Source of the DNA: Lewinellaceae bacterium
GTDB lineage: Bacteria > Bacteroidota > Bacteroidia > Chitinophagales > Saprospiraceae
Direction: 5' to 3'
Length of the DNA: 64,000 nt
NCBI GenBank assembly: GCA_016710765.1
Contig: JADJUJ010000004.1
Span: forward strand, 380,001-444,000
Shown: piece after piece, positions 8,768 through 18,888 of the stretch
How positions within the stretch are numbered: position 1 is the first letter of the stretch
Layout: the number at the start of each line of letters is the position of its first letter
Program-made: the position numbers and the translations under genes
The notes under the pieces: model-generated
Told to the model about the DNA's origin: nothing
The model's input: the letters and a program-made list of their open reading frames with translations, nothing else
Database searches by the model: none

Positions 8768-10162
8768 TTATATCTCCTCTTCGTGCCCCAAATCCGGGAT
8801 CTCGATATTCTTGAACCCCTTGTCCAACAGGTATTGTCGCCAAATTTCCTGCCGATCCAGCGTGCCATGCACCAGCCATATTTTTTTAACGGATTGCTTC
8901 TGGTTTTCGATGAAATCCGACATTTCCTTCTGGTCGCCATGCGCTGAAAAGGAGTCCATGATTTCCACTTCCGCCAGCACCTGCTTGTTTTGCCCCATGA
9001 CATACATGGATTTTGCTCCGTCCCGCAAACGGCCGGCGGGTGTATTGGGTGGTGCATACCCAACGATCAGGAAGGTGCTGTTGTGCTTTTCAATATTGTT
9101 GAAAAGGTGGTGTTTGATCCGGCCTGCCGTCATCATACCTGAGGCTGAAATCACGATGGCCGGGCCATGCATCACATTGATCTGTTTGCTTCCTTCGGTA
9201 CTGCGAACATAATTGAGCCCATTGAAGCCGAAGGGGTTCTCGTCGGTCAGCATGTAACCGTGCAGGCCATTGTCGAAACATTCCGGATGGCTCACAAAAA
9301 TCTCCGTGGCGTTGATGGCCAGCGGGCTGTCAACAAAAACAGGGATTTTCGGCAGCCTGCCGCTGTTGTGCAGCTGATCGAGCATGAATACAATCTCCTG
9401 GGTACGCCCCACAGAGAAGGCAGGGATAATCAGCTTCCCTTTTTTCTCAATACAGGTATGGGTTACAATTTTTAGCAAATGCTCTATTTCTCCGGGCGCC
9501 GATTCGTGCAAACGATCTCCGTAGGTACTTTCGCAGATAAGATAATCCAGCTCCGGCATGGGGGCGGGGTCCTTTAAAATTGGTCGGTCGGGCCGGCCAA
9601 TATCACCAGAGAAGCCCAGGCGAATAAGTCGGTCGCCTTCCTGAATTTCCAGGGTAACACTGGCGCTGCCCAAAATATGTCCTGCGTCGCGGAACAACAC
9701 GCGCACATCATCGTGTACCTTGAACCACTGTTCATAACTAAAACTGGCAAATTGCTCCAGAGCCTGGTAAGTGTTTTCTACCGTATAAAGCGGTTTCTTG
9801 GGCGCGCCTTGACCACCCATTTTTTTATTGCGGTAGGCGGCATCGCCTTCCTGGATTTTGGCACTGTCGAGTAGCATGATAGAACACAAGTCCCTTGTGG
9901 CATGCGTAGCATATATTTTGCCCCGGAAACCATCGGCTACCAATTTGGGGATTCGGCCGGTATGATCGATGTGTGCATGACTGACGATCAGGATATCAAT
10001 GTCTTCCGGGGCAAAAAGCCATTTTTCATTAAAATCATCCATTTCATCATCGCTGCCCTGGTACAAACCACAGTCGAGCAAAATATTGGTGCCGTCTACG
10101 AGCGTAAGTAGGTGGCTGGACCCTGTAACTTCCTGGGCTGCGCCGCAAAATTTAATATGCAT
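8768..10162 (-). CDS. Beta-CASP metallo-beta-lactamase-fold RNA hydrolase
   Basis: A 464-residue cytoplasmic protein with the MBL metal-binding motif HAHIDH (H62, H64, D66, H67) and further conserved parts of the CPSF73/YsgA-like class: DAGHILGSAS, the beta-CASP insert, SASGMMTAGR and the C-terminal FSAHGD and LVHG motifs. Such proteins are single- or double-metal RNA endo/exonucleases. It is a stand-alone gene convergent with the flippase and divergent from the fructosamine kinase-like gene. Substrate and role are unknown in bacteria of this group. Length is usual for the family. Confidence 0.9.
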   Translation of the reverse strand: MHIKFCGAAQEVTGSSHLLTLVDGTNILLDCGLYQGSDDEMDDFNEKWLFAPEDIDILIVSHAHIDHTGRIPKLVADGFRGKIYATHATRDLCSIMLLDSAKIQEGDAAYRNKKMGGQGAPKKPLYTVENTYQALEQFASFSYEQWFKVHDDVRVLFRDAGHILGSASVTLEIQEGDRLIRLGFSGDIGRPDRPILKDPAPMPELDYLICESTYGDRLHESAPGEIEHLLKIVTHTCIEKKGKLIIPAFSVGRTQEIVFMLDQLHNSGRLPKIPVFVDSPLAINATEIFVSHPECFDNGLHGYMLTDENPFGFNGLNYVRSTEGSKQINVMHGPAIVISASGMMTAGRIKHHLFNNIEKHNSTFLIVGYAPPNTPAGRLRDGAKSMYVMGQNKQVLAEVEIMDSFSAHGDQKEMSDFIENQKQSVKKIWLVHGTLDRQEIWRQYLLDKGFKNIEIPDLGHEEEI

Positions 10163-10285
10163 AGTATCTTTGCTTTAATCTTTGGACAAAGTAAGGCAAA
10201 AAAGCGGTTCTTTCGGATGGGTTTGAGCATTTTTGCACTCAAATGTAACGGCCCAGGGCCAAACCCTAAAGTCTTAAGCAAAAAA

Positions 10286-11151
10286 ATGCTCCCAAGCACC
10301 CTGCACCAACACCTGGAAGAAAACCTGCAGTCGAAGATTGTGCAGCAAAAGTAATTACCGGTGGCGATATTAATCGGGCCGTGTACCTTCGGACAGCCGA
10401 CCACCGCCAGCTCTTTTTAAAATACAATAAAGCCAACCCAGGCACAGAAATGTTCCGCCTGGAGGCGCTTGGCCTGGCATTACTGGGAGCCAGCAGAAGT
10501 ATTGCCGTACCGAAGGTCTTCAAACACCAGCCAATAGAGGGTGAATGGGCTTTTTTACTCCTGGAATACATCGAGCCAGGCTATCGCAACCGTTTGTTTT
10601 GGGAAGTTTTTGGGCAAAGCCTGAGCAACCTGCATGGCAATACTTCGGCCCAGTTTGGGTTTTCGCACAATAATTTTTTGGGCACATTGCCACAATCGAA
10701 TACCCGGCACACCACTTGGGCCGAATTTTACGCTACGGAACGCCTTTTACCCCAGTTGAAAATGGCACAGGACACCGGTAGGCTCGATCGCAACGATGCC
10801 ATGCGGATCAATACCCTGTGCCGGTCGCTGGGCAGCATTTGTCCGGAGGAACCGCCTGCACTGATTCATGGCGACTTATGGAGTGGTAATTTTCTGTGCA
10901 ACCTGGACGGGCAGCCGGTGCTTATCGACCCTGCAGCTTCATTTTCCCACCGGGAGATGGACCTGGCTATGAGCAGGCTTTTTGGCGGTTTTGATGCGGC
11001 CTTTTACCTCAGCTATGATGCGAATTTCCCGCTGGAACCCGGACTGGAAGAACGCCTGCCAGTATACCAACTGTACTATTTGCTGGCGCATGTAAATTTG
11101 TTTGGCGGTGGCTATGTGGAGCAAGTAAGGGGGATTTTAAAACGCTGGTAA
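10286..11151 (+). CDS. Fructosamine kinase family protein (frameshifted in this sequence)
   Basis: The family phosphorylates sugar adducts on protein lysines (deglycation) or related small molecules. The catalytic HGDLWSGN motif and the following VLIDPA metal-binding segment are clear (near 10867-10930). The ITGGDINRA motif near 10354-10380 is the usual glycine-rich N-terminal signature. The natural start is ATG 10286 (MLPSTLHQHL). That frame stops at 10352-10354 because an A run (10347-10350) is one base short; restoring one A joins the two parts into about 288 residues, the normal length. The break is probably a sequencing error. Confidence 0.85.
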
Positions 11152-11203
11152 GGCAGTCAGGCACTAGTTTTTTCAAAGGAGCCTAAGGGCCAGACTAACC
11201 ACC

Positions 11204-12227
11204 CTACATCAAGATCTCATTTATCGGCGTCAACCCAGCAGGAATATCGGTTTCATCGAGCATTTCCCGAAGATCTATTTCTATGGTTCGGCTCAAGGCG
11301 CTGATGGGCACATCGTTGGCACTGCCCTCGAAGGGGTTTTCAGTAGAATCGCCAATACGCTCCATGGTGGTGAACACCCAGGAAACCAATGCACTGAACG
11401 GAATGGTGAGCCACACAAAGTTGGCCCCCAAGTCCTCAAACTCGCGGAGCATACCAAAAGGCACCAGGATTACAAACAGATGAACGAAGTACAAATTAAT
11501 GGTGGCAAACTGTCGCGGATACGGAAAGTTCTTGATGCGTTCGCATACACCCTGGTGGTTGTAAAACGCTGAAAGCATTTTGCTCATCTCCATGTGACGG
11601 AAATCATCAATAAGCCCCCGGTCGAGCAGCCGTTGCAAGTGTGATGATTGCAAGCCAATAATCTGGGTTGCCCGATTTTTTTTACTGAGCACATAAGCCA
11701 TTTCTTCAGGGTTAAGGTATTTGCCCAGTTCGGCTTCCAGTGGCGTTTCGTATTCCGGCACTTTAAACACTTTATTGCGAAATTCGATGTTGTGGGCCAA
11801 GGACATCCCCTCCCAAACGCGGGTTTCCCGCAATTTATACCGGAGTGCCGTCAACCAGGCGATATGCCGGTAAACCAACATCCTGTGTTCCTCTTGCAAT
11901 GCACTTTTTTCCAGGGGTACTGCAGCGTGTTTGTTGCTGACAAAATCCTTCACCTGTATTCCCCAACTCCTGCTGTCGTTGACAATAGCGCCCCAGGCTT
12001 TTCGCGCCTCCCAGGTGCGGTCGTAGGAAGCGTTGTTTTTAAAACCGATCAAAAAAAGCGACGGCTGTACCCACCAGTGCGATGGGGAGCCAGGGAATTG
12101 CGAGCCATACGCAGTCCAACTGCGTATACAGCAAGGTGACAATCGTTGCCAAGGCAAGGTGGTAGTAGATGTCGCGCCGGGTCCAGAGCAAAGCCTCCTT
12201 GAGGCTGTAATTTCTTCCTGAGTGCAT
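11204..12227 (-). CDS. Bestrophin-family chloride channel-like protein (frameshifted)
   Basis: Bacterial bestrophin/UPF0187 proteins are pentameric anion or cation channels in the inner membrane. The N-terminal part starts at ATG 12227 (MHSGRNYSLKEALLWTRRD) and has two hydrophobic helices. It then leaves frame at a run of seven T (minus strand, about 12051-12058). Removing one T continues into LIGFKNNASYDRTWEARKAWG, the hallmark bestrophin segment, and on to the C-terminal membrane pair ending near 11380. The joined length is about 340 residues, normal for the family. The insertion in a homopolymer argues for sequencing error. It converges with the fructosamine kinase-like gene. Confidence 0.85.
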
Positions 12228-12416
12228 GTGATCAAAGGGTAGTGTAAAATGATGCAGTAAAAACGCATTTTGAGTCCGCAATATAACTGCTTCGGTAGAT
12301 ATTGGGTCCCCAGAGAAACCTCCAAATTGTAAAAATTATTGCTGCTGGGGGCTTTACCTTTGGAGGAACCAGCGTGTTTATTTTGCTGTTTTTTACTCAT
12401 AAACTGATGTCTCATC

Positions 12417-12820
12417 ATGGACAAATCGTATAAAAAATGGCTGACCAGAGCCCCCTTGGCCTGGTATTGGTAGGCATGGGTGCCTGCTTCATAGTTGAGG
12501 CTGGCTTTTTCAAGCACAGCGGCGCAGCCCTTTGGGAATGGGTAGCGGCAGGCACCGCGGCACTGGTTGTTTTTATACTCGAAGTAAAATGGTTTGCGAA
12601 TGCTCACTTGTCCTCGGTCCTCCTGGCTGCGTTATAAATACTCGCCGATGCCCTGCATCGTCTGCGTTTTATGCCTTGCCATCAGAACTGGTGACTGCGC
12701 GATAATTTTCGCAAACCACTTTATTTCGAGTATAATTCCGGACTCTGTATTTTTGGTGATGCCATACTGTGGCGGGTGCGTTACGAAAACCAGCAAACGC
12801 CCACGCACAAAAAGGCTTGA
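12417..12820 (+). pseudogene. Small two-helix membrane protein gene split by a MITE
   Basis: The gene reads MDKSYKKWLTRAP from ATG 12417, shifts frame in a C run near 12453-12457 (one C short), and continues through a hydrophobic helix (LGLVLVGMGACFIVEAG) and a second helix ending ALVVF at 12574. There the 161-bp inverted-repeat element interrupts it. After the element the reading resumes as NSGLCIFGDAILWRVRYE and ends with TGA at 12818-12820. Removing the element plus one copy of the TA duplication restores the frame exactly and gives about 81 residues. Function unknown. The disruption is real structure; the C-run shift may be sequencing error. Confidence 0.75.
12574..12734 (+). mobile_element. 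MITE, copy A (161 bp with TA duplication)
   Basis: It begins TATACTCGAA and ends TTCGAGTATA. The terminal inverted repeats are about 27 bases with 25 matching. The outer TA on both sides (12574-12575 and 12733-12734) is the likely target duplication, leaving a 157-bp element beginning TACTCGAA. It carries no ORF of its own and has a small inner hairpin (CGATGC / GCATCG). A 161-bp copy in opposite orientation lies at 44273-44433, about 93% identical by eye. A TA duplication with short TIRs points to an IS630/Tc1-mariner-type transposase acting in trans (inference). Confidence 0.88.
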
Positions 12821-12842
12821 TCTAACAACTACACCTACAACG

Positions 12843-13370
12843 ATGACCCACTATTTTACGGTTCCCGGCCTTGGCAGCTCCGGCCCAGCGCACTGGCAAA
12901 CCTACTTCGAAAATGTGCTCGAAAACATTCAACGGGTAGAGCAGCAGGAATGGGATGCGCCCATTTGTTCGCAATGGATAGAAAAAGTGGATAAGGCTAT
13001 CGCGAACGTAGATCCGGCTACCGTGGTGCTTATAGGGCACAGTTTGGGATGTTTGACCATTGCGCACTGGGCAAAACAATTCGGAAGAACCATCAAAGGC
13101 GCCCTGCTCGTTGCCCCCAGCGACCCAGAAGCAAAACTGTACACGTTTCCAGTACAGGGTTTCGCACCAGTTCCCCTGGAACCCGTCCCTTTTAAAACCA
13201 TAGTGGTTGCCAGCGCCGATGATCCCTGGGTTTCCCTGGAACGCGCCACCGATTTTGCCACGCATTGGGGTAGTGATTTTCACAGCATTGGTAATGCCGG
13301 TCACATTAATGTTGCTTCGGGCCATGGCCCCTGGGAGGATGGATTGGCAATTTTAAAGCGGCTGGAGTAA
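12843..13370 (+). CDS. RBBP9/YdeN-like alpha/beta hydrolase
   Basis: A 175-residue small serine hydrolase of the RBBP9/YdeN family. The nucleophile elbow GHSLG is at about residues 60-64. The acid is in the segment SADDPW, and the catalytic histidine in GNAGHIN, followed by the conserved HGPWEDG near the C-terminus. Natural substrates are unknown; the members known are soluble and cytoplasmic. ATG 12843 is chosen because an in-frame extension would run back through the MITE. It follows the MITE-split membrane gene by 22 bases and may share its transcript. Confidence 0.9.
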   Translation: MTHYFTVPGLGSSGPAHWQTYFENVLENIQRVEQQEWDAPICSQWIEKVDKAIANVDPATVVLIGHSLGCLTIAHWAKQFGRTIKGALLVAPSDPEAKLYTFPVQGFAPVPLEPVPFKTIVVASADDPWVSLERATDFATHWGSDFHSIGNAGHINVASGHGPWEDGLAILKRLE

Positions 13371-13473
13371 CGCGCCGGGGTATACCATGGGCATAAGTAC
13401 GAAATTCGATTTCCCCCAGGTATTGAAATAATGAATGTCATTTCATTATCTTCACCTACCTAAACCTACCCTT

Positions 13474-15413
13474 ATGAGAAACTTCGCAATGGTCTTGCTG
13501 TTGGCATCAGTACTCCAGGCCAATGGTCAGCAGGCCCTGGTGGACAGCCTACGCAGCGTATTTCTCCATGAAACCGATCCACAACACAAACTGGAAGTCT
13601 ACTATGCCATGGCGGTTGAAGCCCAGGAGCTCGACCTGGAATCAGCATTCCCATATGCAGATACGCTGGAGCAACTGGCCAAGGCAAACCACAATCTGCA
13701 GGCACAGGCACAGGCTTACCACATCCGAGGAACGGCGCTTTACGACAAAGGCAACTACTCGGAAGCCATTCCAGTTTTAAAAAAATCGCTCTCGCTCTAT
13801 CAGCAGGACCACAATACCAAGGGAATGGGAATTGTGTACAACAGTCTCGGCGGCCTGTATTCCGATTTTGAAAAACAGGACTCTGCCATTTACTACTTTT
13901 TAAAAGCCTCCGAGATTTTTGAAAAAACAGAGGAGAAAACAAAACTGGCCTCTGTTTACAGCAACATCGGGAACCTTTATGTAGACCGAAAGTTATTCGA
14001 TAAGGGCATTGATCTTTTAAAAAAAGCGCTTGCCATCCGCCAGCAGATTGGCGATGAGAAAAAAAGTATTTATACTTATAACAACCTCGCCGTAGCCTAT
14101 GGCACCAAAGGCGATCTGGATGAAGCCATGAACTATTCTAAAAAGGGGATAGAAATTGCCCTGAAATACGGAAATAAATACGTTGCCGGGGTCATCAGCG
14201 GAGGTATGGGCAATTTGCTGTTGAAAGCGAAACGGTATCCGGACGCAATCCAGATGTGTGAACAATCGATCCGCCTGCTGAAGGAAGCCAACCGGCGCCC
14301 CAACCTGGTATTCCCCTTGGCCAACCTCGCGAACATTTACAACAACATCAACCAGCCCCAAAAGGCCCTCGAATACGCCAAAGAAGGCTATGCCATCATG
14401 CTGGAAACACAGCAGTCGGTGCCCATGGAAGTCTATCTGGAGCAAATGGCCGATGCCTATGAAAAACTGGGCAACCACAAGGAAGCGTTGATCTGGTACA
14501 GAAAATTCATGGTGCTCGACGACTCGCTGTTCCGGGCTGAAAACAACCAGATTCTGGCCGACACGGAGACAAAATACCAAACCAAGAAAAAGGAAGCGGA
14601 AATCGCCCAACAACAATTGCAAATCGGGAACCAACAGGCGGCCATTTTTCGCCAACGCGCCTGGATATTCGGACTGTTGGGTGGCCTGCTTTCCTTTGGC
14701 ATTCTGGGCTACCTTTTTATAACCGTTATCGTCTGCGCCAAAAAGCAGCGCTCGACGCTGCCGTAATCCGCGAACAACAGCTCGGTCTGAATGCCGTCAT
14801 TGAAGCGCAGGAAGCCGAACGCAGGCGCATTGCAAAAGATTTACACGATGGCATTGCCCAGGAGCTGGTGGGCTTACAACTGGGGCTTAACGCACTACAG
14901 CCCAGCATCAGAACACATGCGCCTGAATCATCTGCGCAGCTGGAAGAACTTACCCATCATCTGCAGGAAACCTGCACCGAAGTTCGCAACCTATCTCATG
15001 TTATGTTGCCGCCCACCCTGGAGCAGCATGGCCTGGCGCCAAGTCTGGAACTGCTGTTGCGCAATACCGTCACACCTGCTGGGATTCAAGTCGAATTTGA
15101 ACACCATGCCATACCCGAAAAGCTGGATGCCAAAATTGGACTGGGGATCTATCGCATTGCCCAGGAACTACTCAACAACACCCTGAAACATGCAGGCGCT
15201 TCCAAAATCGTATTGCAACTGTACAGGGCCGGCAACAATCTCGTGTTGCACCTCGAAGATAATGGCCAAGGCTACGATTTCGATACCGCCCGCCAAAAGG
15301 GTAGCATGGGCCTGCTCAATATCCTCAGCAGGGCGAGCACACTCGGCGGGGTGTTCCAGGCCGAGCCTGCAAAACCCCATGGAACTGTTTCAATCGTTCG
15401 CATACCTTTGTAA
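13474..15413 (+). CDS. TPR sensor histidine kinase (HisKA_3 type), frameshifted in the linker
   Basis: A signal sequence (to about residue 20, ends ANGQ) is followed by five or six TPR repeats that would lie in the periplasm, then a coiled segment and one membrane helix (GLLGGLLSFGILGYLF). The cytoplasmic part has the HisKA_3 phosphoacceptor segment RRRIAKDLHDGIAQE and a HATPase domain with NNTLKHA and DNGQGYDF. The two parts are in different frames: the T run at 14714-14718 is one base short, and adding one T gives LFYNRYRLRQK, a typical linker. The joined length is about 646 residues. The cognate regulator starts 3 bases later. A two-protein split is unlikely because the kinase part has no start or helix of its own. 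Confidence 0.88.
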
Positions 15414-15415
15414 TT

Positions 15416-16054
15416 ATGGAAACTTCCGTTAAAGTCATCCTTGCCGACGACCATCAGCTGGTGCGAAAAGGGTTTTCCGCCCTGCTCGACGGGCTGGGCA
15501 ACGTAACCCTGCTGGGTGAAGCCGCCAATGGCCGCGAACTGTTGGAGTTGCTGCGCCGGGGCGCCCGGCCCGACGTAGTGCTGCTCGATTGTGAAATGCC
15601 CGTCATGAATGGTTTGGAAGCACTGGAGGCGATCAAAAGCAATTATTTTGGCATAAAAGTGATTATGTTGACCATGCTAAACAGCAAAGACATCATTCAA
15701 AGCGCTGTTGATAAAGGCGCCAATGGCTTCCTGTTTAAAAACACCTCCCCCTCCGAACTCTCCGAAGCATTGCATAAGGTAACCCAAGGCGAAAATTACT
15801 TCTCCGCAGATGTAACCATGGCACTGCTGAAGCCCCGCCTGCAACCAGGTGGAGAACTGTTGGCGCAACTCTCGGAACGGGAAATTGAAGTGTTGCGGCT
15901 CGTAGCCCAGGGCTTTTCAAGTACCGAAATTGGCAACCAACTGTTCATTAGTCCGCGAACAGTCGACACCCACCGCAACAACCTTATCCAAAAGCTCCAG
16001 GTGCCTGGTATTGCCGGATTGGTAAAATTTGCCATTCAACACCATTTGATTTAG
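15416..16054 (+). CDS. NarL/FixJ-type response regulator
   Basis: A 212-residue regulator. The receiver domain (about 5-120) has the acidic pair D11-D12, phospho-acceptor D58 (VVLLDCEMP), the conserved Thr in MLTML and the Lys in FLFK. The LuxR-type helix-turn-helix is at about 148-205 (LSEREIEVLRLVAQGFSSTEIG, with ISPRTVDTHR). It follows the HisKA_3 sensor kinase immediately, so the two form a two-component system. Its targets cannot be read; the following genes (NTF2-like, cytochrome c, O-methyltransferase) are candidates only by position. Confidence 0.95.
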   Translation: METSVKVILADDHQLVRKGFSALLDGLGNVTLLGEAANGRELLELLRRGARPDVVLLDCEMPVMNGLEALEAIKSNYFGIKVIMLTMLNSKDIIQSAVDKGANGFLFKNTSPSELSEALHKVTQGENYFSADVTMALLKPRLQPGGELLAQLSEREIEVLRLVAQGFSSTEIGNQLFISPRTVDTHRNNLIQKLQVPGIAGLVKFAIQHHLI

Positions 16055-16195
16055 GCGCCCCCCCCCTTTTCGTTCATTTTACGCAAATCTGCGTAGTGGC
16101 TTTCCGTATTTCTGCGCAGGGTATCCCCCTGCGGCGGGCCCCATCTTTGTGTTGTCAATTGAAACAAATTTTTAACACACTTAAATTTCAACACA

Positions 16196-16668
16196 ATGAA
16201 AACGATCCTTTCCAATGCCATTCTTATTTTTGCCTCAGCATGTTTGGGCTTTCTGCGAACGCGCAAAAGACAAGCGATGAAAAAACCATCCGCAACCTGC
16301 TCGACACCGGTTTCAAATATTATTACAGTGGAGAAGCCGAAAAACTGGGATCACTTTACGCTGAAAACGTATTGTGGATCGACTACACCGGGAAGAAAAA
16401 CGAAGGCCGTGAGACCTTGATTGAACTGATGAAAAAAGACCTGGCAGAGCAAAAGCCAACACCAGAAACCTTCGGCTATGCCGTAGAAAACATCCGTTTT
16501 CTCAGCCCCGATCACGCCATAGTTTTGCTAAAACTCAGGGGTGTCATGCAAATGGGAGATCAAACCATTAATTGGGAGGGCTATGATACCATGGTATTCT
16601 CCCGCCTGAACAATAATTGGCTGGTAACCTATGAGGTAAGCACTCCCATCATGCCGCCCCAGGGATAA
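16196..16668 (+). CDS. Exported NTF2/SnoaL-like protein, frameshifted in the signal peptide
   Basis: The mature part, from QKTSDEKTIRNLL, is an NTF2-like fold of the DUF4440/SgcJ class, with the alternating pattern Y-Y-SGEAEKLGSLYAENVLWID and a C-terminal WLVTYEVSTP strand. The start at ATG 16196 gives a signal peptide MKTILSNAILIFASACLG, but the G run at 16246-16248 is one base short. Restoring it yields LGLSANAQ, a proper cleavage site. The family includes lyases, isomerases and simple binding proteins, so no function is assigned. Product would be about 158 residues, periplasmic. The upstream CATCTTTG at 16142-16149 is a weak -7 box. Confidence 0.75.
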
Positions 16669-16756
16669 GCACATGTTTAACAAATGCCCTATGAAGCATT
16701 GGGCCTGTTCGTAACTGCGGGCGGGCCCTTCTTTTCCCATCTAAAAGCATATTGCC

Positions 16757-17727
16757 ATGAAAAAAGCATTTCGCATACTCGCCTATATTTTCGGATTTCT
16801 ATTGCTGCTGGTACTGGGCCTTGCTGGCTATGTACAATGGAAATTCAATCACCTCCCAGCCCAAAAGGTAACCCCGCTGGCCATCCATGCCGTCACAGAT
16901 TCTGCCACCATCATTCATGGTGCGCGGATTGTGACTACGCTTTGCGCCGGATGCCATATCGGCAACGACGGCACCCTGAGTGGACAAATATTTCTCGATC
17001 CGAAGGAGGGTTTTGGCACAATATGGTCGGCCAACATCACACAACACCCAGAGAAAGGCATCGGGAAATACACCGATGGTGAACTGGCCTGGGCCATCCG
17101 CTCCGGCATCAACCGGGAAGGTCGCTATTTAGGTCCCTTCATGCAGCACCCTCTGATGAGCGACTCGGAACTGACCGCCATCGTGTCGTTCCTCCGTTCC
17201 GACACCCGACTTACACAACCCTCCGAGGCCGTCCACCCGCCAGCAGAATATGCCTTTGTTTTTCGCGCACTGATTGCTCTGGGTATGATGGACCCTATCC
17301 CTGTGGCTACCGGACCACTCAGCATGCCTGAAGCGACGGATGAAATTGCCTACGGCAAACATTTGGCTACGGTAACGTACACTTGTGCCAATTGTCATTC
17401 CGCCAGCTTTGAAACCAATGTATTGAATGACATGGAAAAATCGGAAGGTTTTATGGGCGGTGGCAACCCCATTGATGCGCCCGACCATTCAGCAAAAATC
17501 TTGTCCGCCAATATCACACCAAGCAAACCCAATGGTATTGGGAATTGGACTTATGAACAATTTGAACAAGCGGTTAGATCCGGAAAAAGCCCGATCAAAG
17601 CGGCCTTGGCCCAGCCATGCCCCGGTTCAGCATCATGGAAGATGCCGAGATAAAAGCCATCTGGTCATACCTCCAAACCATCCCGGCCATCGACCAACCA
17701 GTGTTGACCACCAATACTTCCCATTAA
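16757..17727 (+). CDS. Membrane-anchored diheme cytochrome c, C-terminus frameshifted
   Basis: One N-terminal membrane helix (about 5-27) anchors a periplasmic protein with two class I heme c sites: CAGCH at 63-67 and CANCH at 210-214. Each is followed by a similar NITxxxxxGIGxxTxxE segment (SANITQHPEKGIGKYTDGEL and SANITPSKPNGIGNWTYEQF), so the protein is an internal duplication. These SANIT segments are typical of the cytochrome subunits of alcohol/aldehyde dehydrogenases and related electron carriers. The frame breaks near 17615 (CC should be CCC). After correction it ends PMPRFSIMEDAEIKAIWSYL, a normal last helix, at 17727. No partner dehydrogenase is nearby. Confidence 0.85.
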
Positions 17728-17739
17728 ATTTATTACGCC

Positions 17740-18735
17740 ATGAAAACAGCACCCATCCCCACTTTTGTACAAGCGTTCCAATTGGCCGGAGGCTTTGCTT
17801 TTACCCAGGCTTTGTCCACCTTTAGTAAACTTGGCATTCCCGGGATTCTGAAAGATGACAGCATGACAAGCGATGACATCGCCCGGGCATGTAAAGCCCA
17901 TCCTCCTGCCTTGTACCGCTTTCTCCGGTTTTTATCAAAAATTGGTGTTGTTGAACTGCATGGCCAACGGTGCCGACTCACCGATGTCGGGCAACTCTTA
18001 CGACCAGAACTCCCCGGCAGCATGGCCAAAGGGTTGGAAATCCTGAACATGGAACCATGGCAACAAAGTTGGCAGCACTTGTTGTATTCTCTGCAAACCG
18101 GGAAACCTGCCTTTCAGGAAGTTTACCAGCAAGATCCATGGGCCTTTTTTCAGCAAAACCCGCAGTACGGCATTCCATTCAACGAATGGATGACCACCCT
18201 CTCCAAAATGGGCGCCGGCGCCATGCTGAAAAGCTATGATTTCCCGGAAGAGGGTACCATTTGTGATGTGGGTGGTGGGCATGGCTTCCTGCTGCGCAGC
18301 ATCCTCGAAGCCCGACCGCTTCTGGAAGGCATCCTGTTCGATTTACCCTTTGTGGTGAGAGATGCCGACCTGGGGCAGGTCGCCAATCGATGCAAGGTTG
18401 TGGAAGGCAGTTTTTTTGAACAAATACCTGCTGCTGATCTGCTCATCCTCAAGTCCATTTTACACGATTGGGATGATAACTCCGCGATCGCGATCCTCCG
18501 AAATTGCGCAGCGGCAATTCGTCCGGGCGGGAAAATACTGGTAATGGACATGCTGATTTCAGATGAAGCGGGTATTACCGGTTATTTCTACTACATCCAT
18601 ATGATGGTGTTGCTGGGCGGGAGGGAACGCACGGTGGAAGAGTTTCAGGAACTTTTTACCTCCGCAGGATTGCAGATTACCCAAATCATTCCAACAGGAT
18701 CGCCACAGGTAGTTATCGAAGCGGCCACTCGGTAA
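17740..18735 (+). CDS. SAM-dependent O-methyltransferase (acetylserotonin/hydroxyneurosporene type)
   Basis: A 331-residue protein with an N-terminal winged-helix dimerisation domain (about 10-85, with ALYRFLRFLSKIGV) and a C-terminal Methyltransf_2 catalytic domain. Motif I is DVGGGHGF (about 168-175). The catalytic region ILKSILHDWDD carries the His used as base in O-methyltransferases of this family. Substrates in the family include small phenols, antibiotic intermediates and carotenoid hydroxyls. It starts 12 bases after the cytochrome gene. Carotenoid genes lie 2 kb downstream, but there is no direct link, so the substrate remains unknown. Confidence 0.88.
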   Translation: MKTAPIPTFVQAFQLAGGFAFTQALSTFSKLGIPGILKDDSMTSDDIARACKAHPPALYRFLRFLSKIGVVELHGQRCRLTDVGQLLRPELPGSMAKGLEILNMEPWQQSWQHLLYSLQTGKPAFQEVYQQDPWAFFQQNPQYGIPFNEWMTTLSKMGAGAMLKSYDFPEEGTICDVGGGHGFLLRSILEARPLLEGILFDLPFVVRDADLGQVANRCKVVEGSFFEQIPAADLLILKSILHDWDDNSAIAILRNCAAAIRPGGKILVMDMLISDEAGITGYFYYIHMMVLLGGRERTVEEFQELFTSAGLQITQIIPTGSPQVVIEAATR

Positions 18736-18756
18736 GGCCTGGCCATTCAGTGGATT

Positions 18757-18797
18757 AAACAGCCGGAACATGAACCAACCTTGTTTCGGCTGTTTTT
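18757..18797 (+). terminator. Intrinsic terminator after the O-methyltransferase gene
   Basis: A stem AAACAGCCGGAAC / GTTTCGGCTGTTT (one G-T pair) with a 13-base loop is followed directly by T residues, 22 bases after the stop. Confidence 0.8.
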
Positions 18798-18888
18798 ATG
18801 CCGCCATTCCAGCAAAATCTGACTACCTTGTATCAGGCGCTTAACCGGACTTTAGCCTCAAGTCGATCTTATTATTATTACTATAAAT

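Noticed and set aside
10165..10172. TATCTTTG as a promoter box on the plus strand
   Set aside because: It is a perfect match, but it lies 114 bases before the fructosamine kinase-like ATG, partly next to the start of the opposite-strand gene, and lacks a -33 element; kept as unproven.
12594..12842. In-frame upstream extension of the RBBP9-like gene
   Set aside because: It runs through the MITE; the hydrolase fold begins at ATG 12843.
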